Origin: Bacteroidales bacterium
GTDB taxonomy: Bacteria > Bacteroidota > Bacteroidia > Bacteroidales > UBA932
DNA length: 52,097 nt
Direction: 5' to 3'
Assembly (NCBI GenBank): GCA_024401635.1
Contig: JAKSKP010000006.1
Location: forward strand, 1 to 52,097
Under the pieces are notes generated by a model. That model saw nothing but the letters and a program-made list of their open reading frames with translations. It searched no databases and had not been told where the DNA came from. Shown in pieces: positions 26,794 to 35,018 of the stretch (positions within the stretch are counted from its first letter, which is position 1; every line of letters begins with the position of its first letter). The translations under genes and the position numbers were made by a program.

Positions 26794-29348
26794 AGGTCGA
26801 ATCCCACACTCAGGTAGAATCCCCAGTCTCTCTTGAACTCGTGTTGTCTGTCAGCCCATTGGAACCTTGCCTTGATGGGGCCGAGTATGGTATTGTAAGT
26901 CAACTGCAATGCGGAGCCGAAAATGTCATAGTGGCCATCGTATGTGATGAATTCCTTGAAGGTCGGTGCCAAATGTATATAGCCTCCCATAGCAGAAACA
27001 TACAGGTTCTTTATCACGTTCACCCTTAAATCCAGGTTAAGCACGGCGAGATGGTCGTTATGACGCTCGGTTATTGTTCCGTTCTTATCGCCGAAATAGT
27101 ATTGGTAACAGTTCATCAGATTGTTGAAACCGATGAAAGGTACCTGATGTTCGATATAGCGGCCGGGTATGTCACCTCCGATGAAGTTGTGATGGAAGGT
27201 TGAATAATTGTCGTTGATCTTGAATTTTCCAGTCTCGGGATTGTATTCCCTGATGGAATTGTCATCGGAGTTGAGGAAATGTCTCAGATGGAAATCAGGA
27301 ATCAGCGCAACCCTGTTTCCAAGGGGGATCACGCCTTTCACGTCAAAAGAGAAGGAATATATCGGCGTGAAGGATTTCGCATTGAATTTCAAGAAGTCGG
27401 CAGTAGCGGAGAACTTGAGGTCGACGCCCTTCGTCGGACAGTACATATTGTCCATCGTATAATAGTTGCCGTTGATGAACCCGCCGGCAAACGTTTCATT
27501 GAGGACTTCGTCCATAAACAGGATGGTGGTTCCCAGCTTGTTTTCATTCATCTTCATGCCCATCATCCTGAAACCTATCTGACCGTCGAAATTCATCCAC
27601 TTGGCGTATGACAGGAACACTTTCTCCTGATGCATCAGGAAGCCCATGTTGTACTCGACCTTGCTATCCAGATCGATGTCAGGCATCACGTTGTAATTGG
27701 AATTGATGTTGGAACCCGTAACCTCCACGTTGAGGGTGGGGAATCTGGGGTAATCCACCATGAATCTGGCATCGATGCTCTGTGATTTGCCTATCTTTGC
27801 GCTCAGATTAAGTTTCGGGCCGGCTATCTTGTTCATGTTCCAGCCGAAATTGAGGCCCACCTCGGCCCACACCTCGGTGTCAAGCCTTGCGCCTATGCCA
27901 ATCCGGTTTGTGGGTGCCTTCGCGCAGGAAAACACCAGCCTGTATGGTTCCTCGCTTCCAAGCAGGGAATAGGTGACCGATTCCACTGCACCGGAGCCCT
28001 GTATCATTGCTATGGCCTCTTCCAACATCTCGGCCGTGACTTCCTTACGGACGTCAAGCTTGATTGTCTTCTGCAGGACAAGCGATTCCCTGTCGGTCAT
28101 ACCCTCGAATTCAACGCTGGAAAGACGTACGCCCTTCTTGTTGATGTCAACGGCCTTTTTGCCGTAATAAACGGTCTTTGCATTGCCCGTACGCTCCTTC
28201 ACCGCAGCCAGTTCGTCCTTGTGGAGCAGAGCTTCGCGATAACCGTTGGCTATCAGGGAGTCGACAGCTTCGGGCTTGAAACTGAGACTGGTGAAGCCGT
28301 CCAGTTTGGGACGTATGTATACGTCGGTCATCTTTACGAGGTCGTCGTGGGAAGCGCTGACAAGCATACCCACGAACTGTCCGAGTATTGTACCGACATT
28401 GTTGACCTTGGAAAAGGCCGGCATGGGGTCGGTAAGGTCTATGCCTATGACGATGTCGGCTCCCACAGCCCTGGCTATGTCGGCGGGGAAGTTGTTTCTT
28501 GTACCGCCGTCCGTAAGGACCATACCGTCCGTGCGAACGGGCGTGAACAGTACAGGGATGCCCATCGAGCTTCTCATCGCGGTCTTAAGTTCGCCGCTGC
28601 TCCAGTTCTTCGCGGTGCGGCTCACGAGTTCGGTGGCAACGCAGCTGAAAGGAATTGGCAGTTTGGAGAATGAAAGGCTGTCCTGATATCCGACGGTAAG
28701 GCTTGAGAACATATTGTTGATGTGCAGGCCATAGACATAACCGGAGGGCAGGGAACTGAGCAGGGGGCTGAAACCCATCTGCGTATCCAGGTTGGAGGCG
28801 GCATCACGAAGGTGCAGCTTGCCGTCACGCTCCGTATATATCTCCTGCTGGGCCTCTCTCATCCTTATTACGTCCTTGTCGTAATGGAAGGGAATCGACA
28901 GCTGATACTTGGCGTTGTATTTCTTTCTGGCAAGAGGCAGACTGCTGGACGGGATTTTATCCGAAAGCATCTTTTCCCAGTCCTGCGAACGGAACATGGA
29001 GTCAAGGAAATCCACCCTGTAGCCTACGGAGTAAAGCCCTCCGAGAAGACCTCCAATGGACGTACCGCAAACGAAATCAATGGGTATTTCCATCTCCTCA
29101 ATCAGTCTCATAGCGCCTACCTCGGCCGCACCTTTGGCTCCGCCGCCGCAGAGCACAAGCGCAACTGTGGGACGATTCTCCCTTGAACGGACTTCGTCCA
29201 GATGCGCCCTTATCTGTCCGAGCGCAACGGAGTCCACAGAAGGATTCACACTGCCGATTGTAAGCCCATTGGGAAATCCGTCATCGGCGTAAATGCTTGC
29301 AACGGAAAGTGCAAGGAAAGATAAAATGGTCAGAATCAGACGCTTCAT
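26790..29348 (-). CDS. Patatin-like phospholipase with POTRA and Omp85 barrel
   Basis: 852 residues. Signal peptide to about residue 21, then a patatin domain: oxyanion loop GGGAKGA (about 68-74), nucleophile Ser97 in CGTSIGG, and the catalytic Asp in the LTDGGTRNNFP segment. A POTRA-like unit (about 398-470, VEFEGMTDRESLVL) is followed by a beta-barrel ending SVGFDL. This is the PlpD/type Vd secretion architecture of a phospholipase joined to its own Omp85 translocator, so the lipase domain may be displayed or released. Last gene of the lipase-porP-rarA-patatin operon. Confidence 0.88.
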   Translation of the reverse strand: MKRLILTILSFLALSVASIYADDGFPNGLTIGSVNPSVDSVALGQIRAHLDEVRSRENRPTVALVLCGGGAKGAAEVGAMRLIEEMEIPIDFVCGTSIGGLLGGLYSVGYRVDFLDSMFRSQDWEKMLSDKIPSSSLPLARKKYNAKYQLSIPFHYDKDVIRMREAQQEIYTERDGKLHLRDAASNLDTQMGFSPLLSSLPSGYVYGLHINNMFSSLTVGYQDSLSFSKLPIPFSCVATELVSRTAKNWSSGELKTAMRSSMGIPVLFTPVRTDGMVLTDGGTRNNFPADIARAVGADIVIGIDLTDPMPAFSKVNNVGTILGQFVGMLVSASHDDLVKMTDVYIRPKLDGFTSLSFKPEAVDSLIANGYREALLHKDELAAVKERTGNAKTVYYGKKAVDINKKGVRLSSVEFEGMTDRESLVLQKTIKLDVRKEVTAEMLEEAIAMIQGSGAVESVTYSLLGSEEPYRLVFSCAKAPTNRIGIGARLDTEVWAEVGLNFGWNMNKIAGPKLNLSAKIGKSQSIDARFMVDYPRFPTLNVEVTGSNINSNYNVMPDIDLDSKVEYNMGFLMHQEKVFLSYAKWMNFDGQIGFRMMGMKMNENKLGTTILFMDEVLNETFAGGFINGNYYTMDNMYCPTKGVDLKFSATADFLKFNAKSFTPIYSFSFDVKGVIPLGNRVALIPDFHLRHFLNSDDNSIREYNPETGKFKINDNYSTFHHNFIGGDIPGRYIEHQVPFIGFNNLMNCYQYYFGDKNGTITERHNDHLAVLNLDLRVNVIKNLYVSAMGGYIHLAPTFKEFITYDGHYDIFGSALQLTYNTILGPIKARFQWADRQHEFKRDWGFYLSVGFDL

Positions 29349-29352
29349 AAGC

Positions 29353-30663
29353 CTATTTCTTGTATTTGGGCCACAATGAGTCGAGACGGTTCTTCAACAC
29401 GTCCTCGCTCTTGTTTGGCTGGGGTTCGTAAAATACCGTTCCGGACAAAGCTTCGGGCATGAATTCAAGGTCCACGAAGTGACCGGGGTAGTCGTGAGCG
29501 TATTTGTAGCCGTCAGCATAGCCAAGCTGCTCCATAAGTTTGGTGGGAGCATTCCTGAGATACAGCGGCACGGGGGCATCATCAGTCTGTTTTGCAGTCG
29601 CCAGTGCCTTGTCTATTGCGATGATGGCTGAGTTGCTCTTGGGAGAGGAGGCCAGATAAATAGCACATTCCGACAGCGGTATGCGGGCTTCAGGCATCCC
29701 TATCTGATGGCATATCTGGAACGTGGCGTTTGCCAGAAGCAGGGCATTGGGATTTGCAAGGCCTATGTCTTCGGCTGCCAGTATGCACATCCTGCGCGCA
29801 ATGAAAAGAGGGTCCTCGCCACCGGCAAGCATCCTTGCCATATAATATACGGCCGCATTCGGGTCCGAGCCGCGGACGGACTTGATGAAGGCGGAGATGA
29901 TGTCGTAATGCATCTCCCCATCCTTGTCGTAGGTTGCGGTTGTGGACGAAAGACAGGCCGTGACGGTCTCGTCCGAAATCACGATTCCGTCACGTGACTC
30001 GCTGGCGTTGACCACCATCTCCAAAATGCCGAAAAGCTTGCGTGCGTCCCCTCCGCTCTGACGGAACAGGGCTCCCGTACTTTCGACCTTTACTGGCAAT
30101 TTTGACAAAAGTTCGTCGTAGGCCAGAGCCCTGTCGAGCAGAATCTGAAGGTCCTGGACGTCAAGGGACTGGAGCACAAACACCTGACAGCGGCTCAGAA
30201 GGGGAGTGATGACCTCGAATGAAGGATTCTCGGTGGTGGCGGCGACCAGTAATATGGTTCCGTCCTCCACGGCACCAAGAAGGGCATCCTGCTGGGCCTT
30301 GCTGAAACGGTGTATCTCATCGATGAACAGCACGGGAGTCTTCCCCCCGCTGAACATCCTGGCATTGCGCGAACGGTCTATAACCTCACGGACATCCTTG
30401 ACGCCGGATGACACCGCGGACATGGTATTGAATTCCCGCCCGAGATGGTTCGACACTATTCTGGCCAGAGTAGTCTTGCCTACGCCCGGGGGGCCCCAAA
30501 GTATGAAACTGCTGAGGTTTCCGCTCTGGATCATATTGGACAGCACGCAGTGCGGGCCGACCAGATGCCGCTGGCCGACGTATTCCTCCAGGGTCCTGGG
30601 GCGCATTCTCTGCGCCAGAGGCGGAAGAACCTGACTTTGTGCTATGATGTCATCGTTCATCAT
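29353..30663 (-). CDS. rarA: Replication-associated recombination protein A (AAA+ ATPase)
   Basis: 436 residues from ATG at 30663 (MMNDDIIAQS); longer frames extend into the previous gene. Walker A GPPGVGKT (57-64), Walker B VLFIDEIHRF, sensor 1 ATTENPSFEV, and the C-terminal MgsA/clamp-loader-like region (AVYYMARMLAGGEDP, FIARRMCILAAEDIGLA) are characteristic. It acts at stalled replication forks with SSB. Its ATG overlaps the porP-like stop (ATGA) and its stop lies 4 bases before the patatin start, so the three are co-expressed. Confidence 0.94.
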   Translation of the reverse strand: MMNDDIIAQSQVLPPLAQRMRPRTLEEYVGQRHLVGPHCVLSNMIQSGNLSSFILWGPPGVGKTTLARIVSNHLGREFNTMSAVSSGVKDVREVIDRSRNARMFSGGKTPVLFIDEIHRFSKAQQDALLGAVEDGTILLVAATTENPSFEVITPLLSRCQVFVLQSLDVQDLQILLDRALAYDELLSKLPVKVESTGALFRQSGGDARKLFGILEMVVNASESRDGIVISDETVTACLSSTTATYDKDGEMHYDIISAFIKSVRGSDPNAAVYYMARMLAGGEDPLFIARRMCILAAEDIGLANPNALLLANATFQICHQIGMPEARIPLSECAIYLASSPKSNSAIIAIDKALATAKQTDDAPVPLYLRNAPTKLMEQLGYADGYKYAHDYPGHFVDLEFMPEALSGTVFYEPQPNKSEDVLKNRLDSLWPKYKK

Positions 30664-31511
30664 TCTGCAATCTTTACGCTCAGCCTCATAGTTACCCCTG
30701 AGGTCCTGTGAGTGGGGGAGAAACAATATCCTGCTCCGATGTGGAGGCGTTTTGCGATATCGAATCCAAGCCCGAAATTATGCGAAATCGTAGGGCCGTG
30801 GAAAGAGTAGTTGAAACGGCAGACTCTGAGGAAGCACATTCCAAGACCGGCATCTATGAAGATGTTCTGGTTCACGCCGAGGGCAAAGTAAGGGATGAAT
30901 TTCACCTTGTCCCGTACGTTCAAGTCGAAGAGCATATGCCAAATGTAGGCTCTTGGATATCTGAAATATGTCATTCCGTCATCCTTGAGAGGCAGCGACA
31001 GTATGTTCTTCACGGCGAATCCCGTGTGGAAGAACTTGTATCTGTACTCAAATCCCAGATCCAGGTCCGGACGCACCATGATCTTGTATCCGGTCTGCCC
31101 GTAGTCCAGCTTTGAGAAGTCTATGCGCCCGTAGCCGAGCGTGACCCTGCCGCCGACGGAAAAACTGTGCTGCTTATTCGTGCCGAAATTGAACAGATGT
31201 GAATACGCCACGCTGAATGCGGCGGCATCGAAGTATGACAGGCCGTCGTGCGCGAGGCTTGCCTGCCAGTGATGGTCATCCCTTACCACGTAGGTTTCCG
31301 CGGATATGTCCAGGGGATTCACGTCCGCATTCTTTATGGGATTGATGTCGTACCGCGCATAGAAATCGGCATAGACGCCGTTGGACTTCATCACGACGGA
31401 AGGATTGTAGTAATCTATGTCCCAGAGGTAATTGTCCCTGGGAGCGATGTTCTGTGCCTTTACGGACAATGCCGCGGCCAGAAATGCAATGACGCTTACT
31501 GTCTTTTTCAT
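30660..31511 (-). CDS. PorP/SprF-like outer-membrane protein
   Basis: 283 residues with a signal peptide (residues 1-19, ending VKAQ). The mature start DYYNPSVVMKSNG resembles the NPA.A motif of PorP/SprF family barrels, followed by beta-strands rich in Tyr, Phe and Gly and a final MRLSVKIAE. SprF-type proteins help type IX secretion of partner adhesins; no SprA-like or giant adhesin partner is present here. The family call is moderate because the sequence is divergent; a generic outer-membrane barrel is the alternative. Overlaps the lipase and rarA genes by 4 bases each. Confidence 0.5.
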   Translation of the reverse strand: MKKTVSVIAFLAAALSVKAQNIAPRDNYLWDIDYYNPSVVMKSNGVYADFYARYDINPIKNADVNPLDISAETYVVRDDHHWQASLAHDGLSYFDAAAFSVAYSHLFNFGTNKQHSFSVGGRVTLGYGRIDFSKLDYGQTGYKIMVRPDLDLGFEYRYKFFHTGFAVKNILSLPLKDDGMTYFRYPRAYIWHMLFDLNVRDKVKFIPYFALGVNQNIFIDAGLGMCFLRVCRFNYSFHGPTISHNFGLGFDIAKRLHIGAGYCFSPTHRTSGVTMRLSVKIAE

Positions 31512-32725
31512 CTGTACTGCTCGAATACGTCAATTGTATGTGCCATATATTCCGGCACGAAAGTGTCGTGGCCGCCGCCTTTCTTGGAATAAGTGTGTAT
31601 CCTGCCCGAATCCTTGAGACCTTCGGCGGCGTCGGTCATATTGAAGTAGGGAACAAGCATATCATCCGTCCCGTGGTGCAGGTACACGTCAGCCCTCGGC
31701 CTCCATCCGCTTGCAGTGCTGCAGGCCTTCACGGCATCCAGGAAGGCGCTGTCCGTCCCGTTGCGGATATGTTGTATGAAGAAATCCTGGAACAGTTCGG
31801 ATGCTGATGTGCTCAGCACCAGGAGCGAACCTATCTGGTCGAATATGTCCAGACGGAATATCTGGTCCGTGGCCCGGGACATACCGTCGGCAAACTGGTT
31901 GAATGCGTAGGTGGCCCAGCTGTAGAGGGCTATTGCAAGATATATCCTGTCAGGGTTGTTGAACACATCCATAATCATATGTTCGGTGCTGAACACTCCG
32001 GCAAGTATGGAATTCACCTTGACTCTGAAAGTACCGCCCATACTGCTTTCGAGCTTTCTCTGCATATACATTGCAAGCCCTCCGCCCTGGGACCATCCGC
32101 TGAGCCATATGTCCCTCTCGTCGATGGCGACGTGCATCTGGTTCCTGAGCACTTCGCGGCAGGCGATAAGGGCATCCATGGCACTGTAGGACAGTTCCGG
32201 GAAATAGATGAAGGGATGGTCGCGGTCACCTGTGGGACCGTAACCGGTGTAGTCAGGGGTCACCACACAATATCCTGCGGCTGCAAGCGGAAGGGCGCAG
32301 TAAAGCACGTCCTTGGATTTTGTATAGCCTTTGAAATCAGAGGGAAGGGAAGTGTCCACCCCGGGGATTCCGAACGGAAGTATAGTGCCGTGGAAATAGG
32401 CGGCATACCTCGGAGTGTCATCCGTCCCATAGCGGGGGACTACAAGCAACGCATCGGCATCGACAATGTCAGATTCGTCATAAATAGTCTCGTAGCGTAC
32501 CTTGTAGCAGTTGACGTCGTACTTGATCCTTTTGGCCAGAGCCGTGTCATTTACGGCCTTCCTCAACTCCTCCGCGGTCAGAAAGACGTTGTGTTCGATG
32601 CTGATGACTTTTCCCCTGCGCGGGTCGTTCTCATCTATTCTTGGCGAAGAAGTGGCTACCTGCCTGCAGGAAACGGCCGCAAGCAGGATACAGAAAAGGA
32701 TTGAAGTATGTGCAAAATGTCTCAT
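31508..32725 (-). CDS. Secreted lipase/esterase lipoprotein (alpha/beta hydrolase)
   Basis: About 405 residues from ATG at 32725; longer frames add a non-signal leader. The lipobox LLAAVSC-R places the acyl-modified Cys at residue 20. The nucleophile elbow is GWSQGG, with a later Asp in HHGTDDMLVPY and His in KGGGHDTF, the usual triad order. It resembles secreted lipase (LIP) family enzymes. Substrate is unknown. First gene of an operon with a PorP-like barrel, rarA and patatin; the promoter -7 box ends 4 bases from this ATG, predicting a leaderless message. Confidence 0.8.
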   Translation of the reverse strand: MRHFAHTSILFCILLAAVSCRQVATSSPRIDENDPRRGKVISIEHNVFLTAEELRKAVNDTALAKRIKYDVNCYKVRYETIYDESDIVDADALLVVPRYGTDDTPRYAAYFHGTILPFGIPGVDTSLPSDFKGYTKSKDVLYCALPLAAAGYCVVTPDYTGYGPTGDRDHPFIYFPELSYSAMDALIACREVLRNQMHVAIDERDIWLSGWSQGGGLAMYMQRKLESSMGGTFRVKVNSILAGVFSTEHMIMDVFNNPDRIYLAIALYSWATYAFNQFADGMSRATDQIFRLDIFDQIGSLLVLSTSASELFQDFFIQHIRNGTDSAFLDAVKACSTASGWRPRADVYLHHGTDDMLVPYFNMTDAAEGLKDSGRIHTYSKKGGGHDTFVPEYMAHTIDVFEQYR

Positions 32726-32729
32726 ATTA

Positions 32730-32759
32730 CAAAAATACAATAAAGAATCTGATTTACAA
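32730..32759 (-). promoter_or_regulatory. Promoter of the lipase operon (leaderless)
   Basis: Leftward: TTG (32759-32757), 19 bases, TATTTTTG (32737-32730), then 4 bases to the ATG at 32725. Full consensus match. Transcription would start at or within a few bases of the ATG. Confidence 0.6.
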
Positions 32760-32770
32760 TTAACATTTTC

Positions 32771-32778
32771 TATCTTTG
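32771..32778 (+). promoter_or_regulatory. -7 box of the sigma factor operon
   Basis: TATCTTTG, 29 bases before the sigma-factor ATG. No TTG at -33. Confidence 0.5.
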
Positions 32779-32807
32779 GACGTCTATTTGGCAGAATAGA
32801 ACAAGAT

Positions 32808-33287
32808 ATGTCTGGCAAAGAATTCACGCAAGCCTATCTGCCCCTGAGGGACAGGATGTACAGAGTGGCTTTATATATACTTGAATCAGAGCAGGATGCA
32901 GAGGACGCCGTGCAGGATTTGTATATAAAATTGTGGAATTGTTCCGATATCCTGGACAATGTGCGCAATCCTGAGGCCTACTGTATCACGATGGTCAGGA
33001 ACCTATGCCTGGACAGGCTCAGACGCAAGGAGAACAAACTTGTAGGAGCCATGGACCGGGACATTGCGGATGACAGGGAGACGGCCGATTCCATTATCCG
33101 CAAGGAAGAACTCGGCAGGGTGCTGAAAGCCATGGAAAGTCTCTCTGAAAAGCAGCGCAAAGTATTGAAAATGAGAGTATTCGACGAAATGTCGTACAAT
33201 GATATATCGAATGAGACCGGGATGAGCCACCTGACAATCAGAGTGATGATCAGCCAGGCCCGGAAAAAGATAAGAAGAATGTTATGA
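32808..33287 (+). CDS. ECF-type RNA polymerase sigma factor
   Basis: 159 residues from ATG at 32808 (MSGKEFTQAYLPLRDR); it starts 29 bases after a TATCTTTG box, and a longer in-frame start would read through the divergent lipase. Sigma region 2 is SEQDAEDAVQDLYIKLW; region 4 is LSEKQRKVLKMRVFDEMSYNDIS followed by the helix-turn-helix ETGMSHLTIRVMISQARKKIR. It resembles sigma-70-family ECF factors of Bacteroidota. Next genes encode a one-helix membrane protein and a DUF4252 protein, so the three form a likely signal-response unit. Confidence 0.9.
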   Translation: MSGKEFTQAYLPLRDRMYRVALYILESEQDAEDAVQDLYIKLWNCSDILDNVRNPEAYCITMVRNLCLDRLRRKENKLVGAMDRDIADDRETADSIIRKEELGRVLKAMESLSEKQRKVLKMRVFDEMSYNDISNETGMSHLTIRVMISQARKKIRRML

Positions 33288-33643
33288 AGAACAGGGAAGA
33301 AATCGAAAACTTGAGCTTCGAGGCCCTTGAACGCATAGCCTCGGACGAATCCGTTCTCGTGCCGGAAGGGCTTGAACGGAAGATAGAGGACGGCATAACC
33401 GCAGCCGGACTCATTGAACCCCGAAAGGGGAGAGTGCCGCTCAGGAAAGTGCTGTACGGCAGTTTTGCCACTCTTGCCGCAGCTGCGGCCGCCGTATCCG
33501 TGGCGTATTATGTCGACAGGGGAAGCCAGCCTGCGGACACTTTCAGCGACCCGCATCAGGCATATGAAGAAATACAGAAAACCTTCGATTACATATCATC
33601 CGAAATGAACCGAGGAACTTCAGTCTTGAAACAAATCAAATAA
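33284..33643 (+). CDS. Small single-helix membrane protein, candidate anti-sigma factor
   Basis: 119 residues. A charged cytoplasmic N-terminal half (about 1-54), one membrane helix (about 57-76, rich in Ala, ending VAYYVD), then a short extracytoplasmic tail. It overlaps the sigma factor by 4 bases. The position and topology resemble anti-sigma factors, but there is no zinc-binding HxxxCxxC motif or named domain, so the role is inference. The YEEIQKTFDYISSEMNRG end is a common tail in such Bacteroidota proteins. Confidence 0.55.
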   Translation: MKNREEIENLSFEALERIASDESVLVPEGLERKIEDGITAAGLIEPRKGRVPLRKVLYGSFATLAAAAAAVSVAYYVDRGSQPADTFSDPHQAYEEIQKTFDYISSEMNRGTSVLKQIK

Positions 33644-33650
33644 CAGAAAA

Positions 33651-34142
33651 ATGAAAAGAATAATTTTAATGCTCGCATCGATAGCACTGTTTTCAACCGG
33701 CCTTTTTGCAGTTGACGCACGTGACATTTACAGGAAATACGCAGGAAAGGATGATGTGGACGCAGTTTTCATCTCATCGGCAATGTTCCGCCTCATCAGA
33801 GCGCTCCCGGAAGTAAAATCCGCCGGCGAGAACCTGGATTTCACGCCTTTGATGAGGTCTCTGACCGGAATGTACATACTTGACAGCCACAATGCCGACG
33901 TGAACGGAAACTTCCGGAATGACGTCGAATCCTTTGTCGGCTCAGACAATTTCGAACTGCTTATGGAAGCCAATGACGGAGGCGAGAAAGTCAGGATGTT
34001 CACTTCTGGCTCCGACGAAGTCATTGACAAGTTCATACTTTTCGTCACGGAAAACAACTCGTCCGGATGTACCTTCATAGCCCTGGAAGGCAAAATGAAA
34101 CGTGAAGACATCGAGAAGGTTGTAGCAAAGTCGATGAAATGA
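33651..34142 (+). CDS. DUF4252 secreted protein
   Basis: 163 residues with a signal peptide (residues 1-20). The mature part starts ARDIYRKYAGKDDVDAVFISSAM, the typical DUF4252 opening, and ends with SGCTFIALEGKMKREDI. DUF4252 proteins follow small sigma factors and membrane proteins in many Bacteroidota and are probably periplasmic; their function is unknown. The gene begins 7 bases after the membrane-protein stop and is followed by a perfect inverted repeat. Confidence 0.75.
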   Translation: MKRIILMLASIALFSTGLFAVDARDIYRKYAGKDDVDAVFISSAMFRLIRALPEVKSAGENLDFTPLMRSLTGMYILDSHNADVNGNFRNDVESFVGSDNFELLMEANDGGEKVRMFTSGSDEVIDKFILFVTENNSSGCTFIALEGKMKREDIEKVVAKSMK

Positions 34143-34156
34143 TACCTTTACAGCGA

Positions 34157-34217
34157 CAGGGCTAATACTTCAGGGGGCTTTGTATCATGGGTTATGCCCC
34201 CTGAAGTATTAGCCCTG
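34157..34217. repeat. Perfect 22-bp inverted repeat with 17-base loop
   Basis: Arms 34157-34178 and 34196-34217 are exact reverse complements (start CAGGGCTAATACTTCAGG). After one mismatch, three more pairs extend the stem. It sits 14 bases after the DUF4252 stop and 13 bases before the opposed gene's stop. There is no T-run, so it is not a standard intrinsic terminator; a bidirectional hairpin terminator, mRNA stabiliser or repeat element are possibilities. Confidence 0.8.
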
Positions 34218-34230
34218 CCGCCTTGTATCG

Positions 34231-34803
34231 TTACTGTTTGGAATCCCTGGCCGGAATGGTGGTTTCCTGTCCGTTGATGAATGTGACTTTGCCCTTGAAC
34301 CAGGCCATATTGCCGAAAAACATCCGAAGATGTTTACGCCACCAAAGCTGCCAGGCGGGCAATTTCTCATCTTCGAAGTCGGCTGCAATCGAAGCGGCCA
34401 TCTGTTCCATAGCCAGACTCTGGTTCCGTGCCTCACGCTCCTCAGGACTGATGTAATCTGCCGGTATTCCGAGTCTTGTGGGAAGCATAGACCTTGCATA
34501 GTGATAGTGCTCGTTCAGGACAGGATAATTGACGATTTTCATCATCTTTCCATAATTCATATCGATGAAATCCCTTACCTGAAAAAGTATGTTTATCTCG
34601 TTCTGAATATCTGATTCTGTGGCCGTTGCGGTTATTTTCCAAAGGCTGTCGGCCTCACTGGAAGATATTACATTGTCCCGTTGAGCCATCTGGATATATC
34701 TGAAATTTTCCTGCCGGAGAAGCCGTTCTCTGACCTTTAAAGAATCTACGGGGCTCTCTGGCAGCATCTGTGCCAATGCCATTATTATTAATATGCACTT
34801 CAT
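34231..34803 (-). CDS. Hypothetical protein, unrecognised
   Basis: 190 residues that I do not recognise. The start is hydrophobic (MKCILIIMALAQMLPESPVD) and could be a short signal peptide. The body is mostly helical and charged (EREARNQSLAMEQMAASIAADFEDE) and the C-terminal part is rich in Trp (PAWQLWWRKHLRMFFGNMAW). Codon use is like the neighbours. It is a lone gene, bounded on the 3' side by a perfect 22-bp inverted repeat and on the 5' side by a palindrome-rich region. I see no obvious TAnnTTTG promoter for it. Confidence 0.55.
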   Translation of the reverse strand: MKCILIIMALAQMLPESPVDSLKVRERLLRQENFRYIQMAQRDNVISSSEADSLWKITATATESDIQNEINILFQVRDFIDMNYGKMMKIVNYPVLNEHYHYARSMLPTRLGIPADYISPEEREARNQSLAMEQMAASIAADFEDEKLPAWQLWWRKHLRMFFGNMAWFKGKVTFINGQETTIPARDSKQ

Positions 34804-34817
34804 AGAATCCTATTTTT

Positions 34818-34948
34818 TCGAGACCTCGACCATATAGGCAAAACTTGCCTGAGTTACGCATATCTAATGAATATTGGCAAAAGTGCCTGGCACTTCGGGA
34901 ACAATATCCCATGTTAAAACGTTCCCGAAGTACCCAGGTACTTTCGCT
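34818..34948. promoter_or_regulatory. Palindrome-dense region between the orphan gene and rlmD
   Basis: Small dyads follow one another: TCGAG-AC-CTCGA (34818-34829), AGGCAA-AAC-TTGCCT (34836-34850), AAGTGCC-T-GGCACTT (34881-34895) and AAGTACC-CA-GGTACTT (34929-34944). The last two also pair with each other as arms of one long imperfect hairpin, with the core CGGGAAC (34896-34902) against GTTCCCG (34921-34927) and an 18-base loop. Operators, terminators or a cruciform are possible; nothing confirms which. Confidence 0.6.
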
Positions 34949-34983
34949 AATCCCATCTGTTACACAATTTATATTATGTTAAG

Positions 34984-35014
34984 TTGTATATAAGTCAAAT
35001 CTGCCCTATCTTTG
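34984..35014 (+). promoter_or_regulatory. Promoter of rlmD-type gene (leaderless)
   Basis: TTG (34984-34986), 20 bases, TATCTTTG (35007-35014), then 4 bases to the ATG at 35019. Full consensus match; predicted transcription start falls at about the ATG. Confidence 0.65.
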
Positions 35015-35018
35015 CGTT

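Noticed and set aside
32511-32807. Long upstream extension of the sigma factor
   Set aside because: It would overlap the divergent lipase and cross the promoter box at 32771; ATG at 32808 fits the family start.
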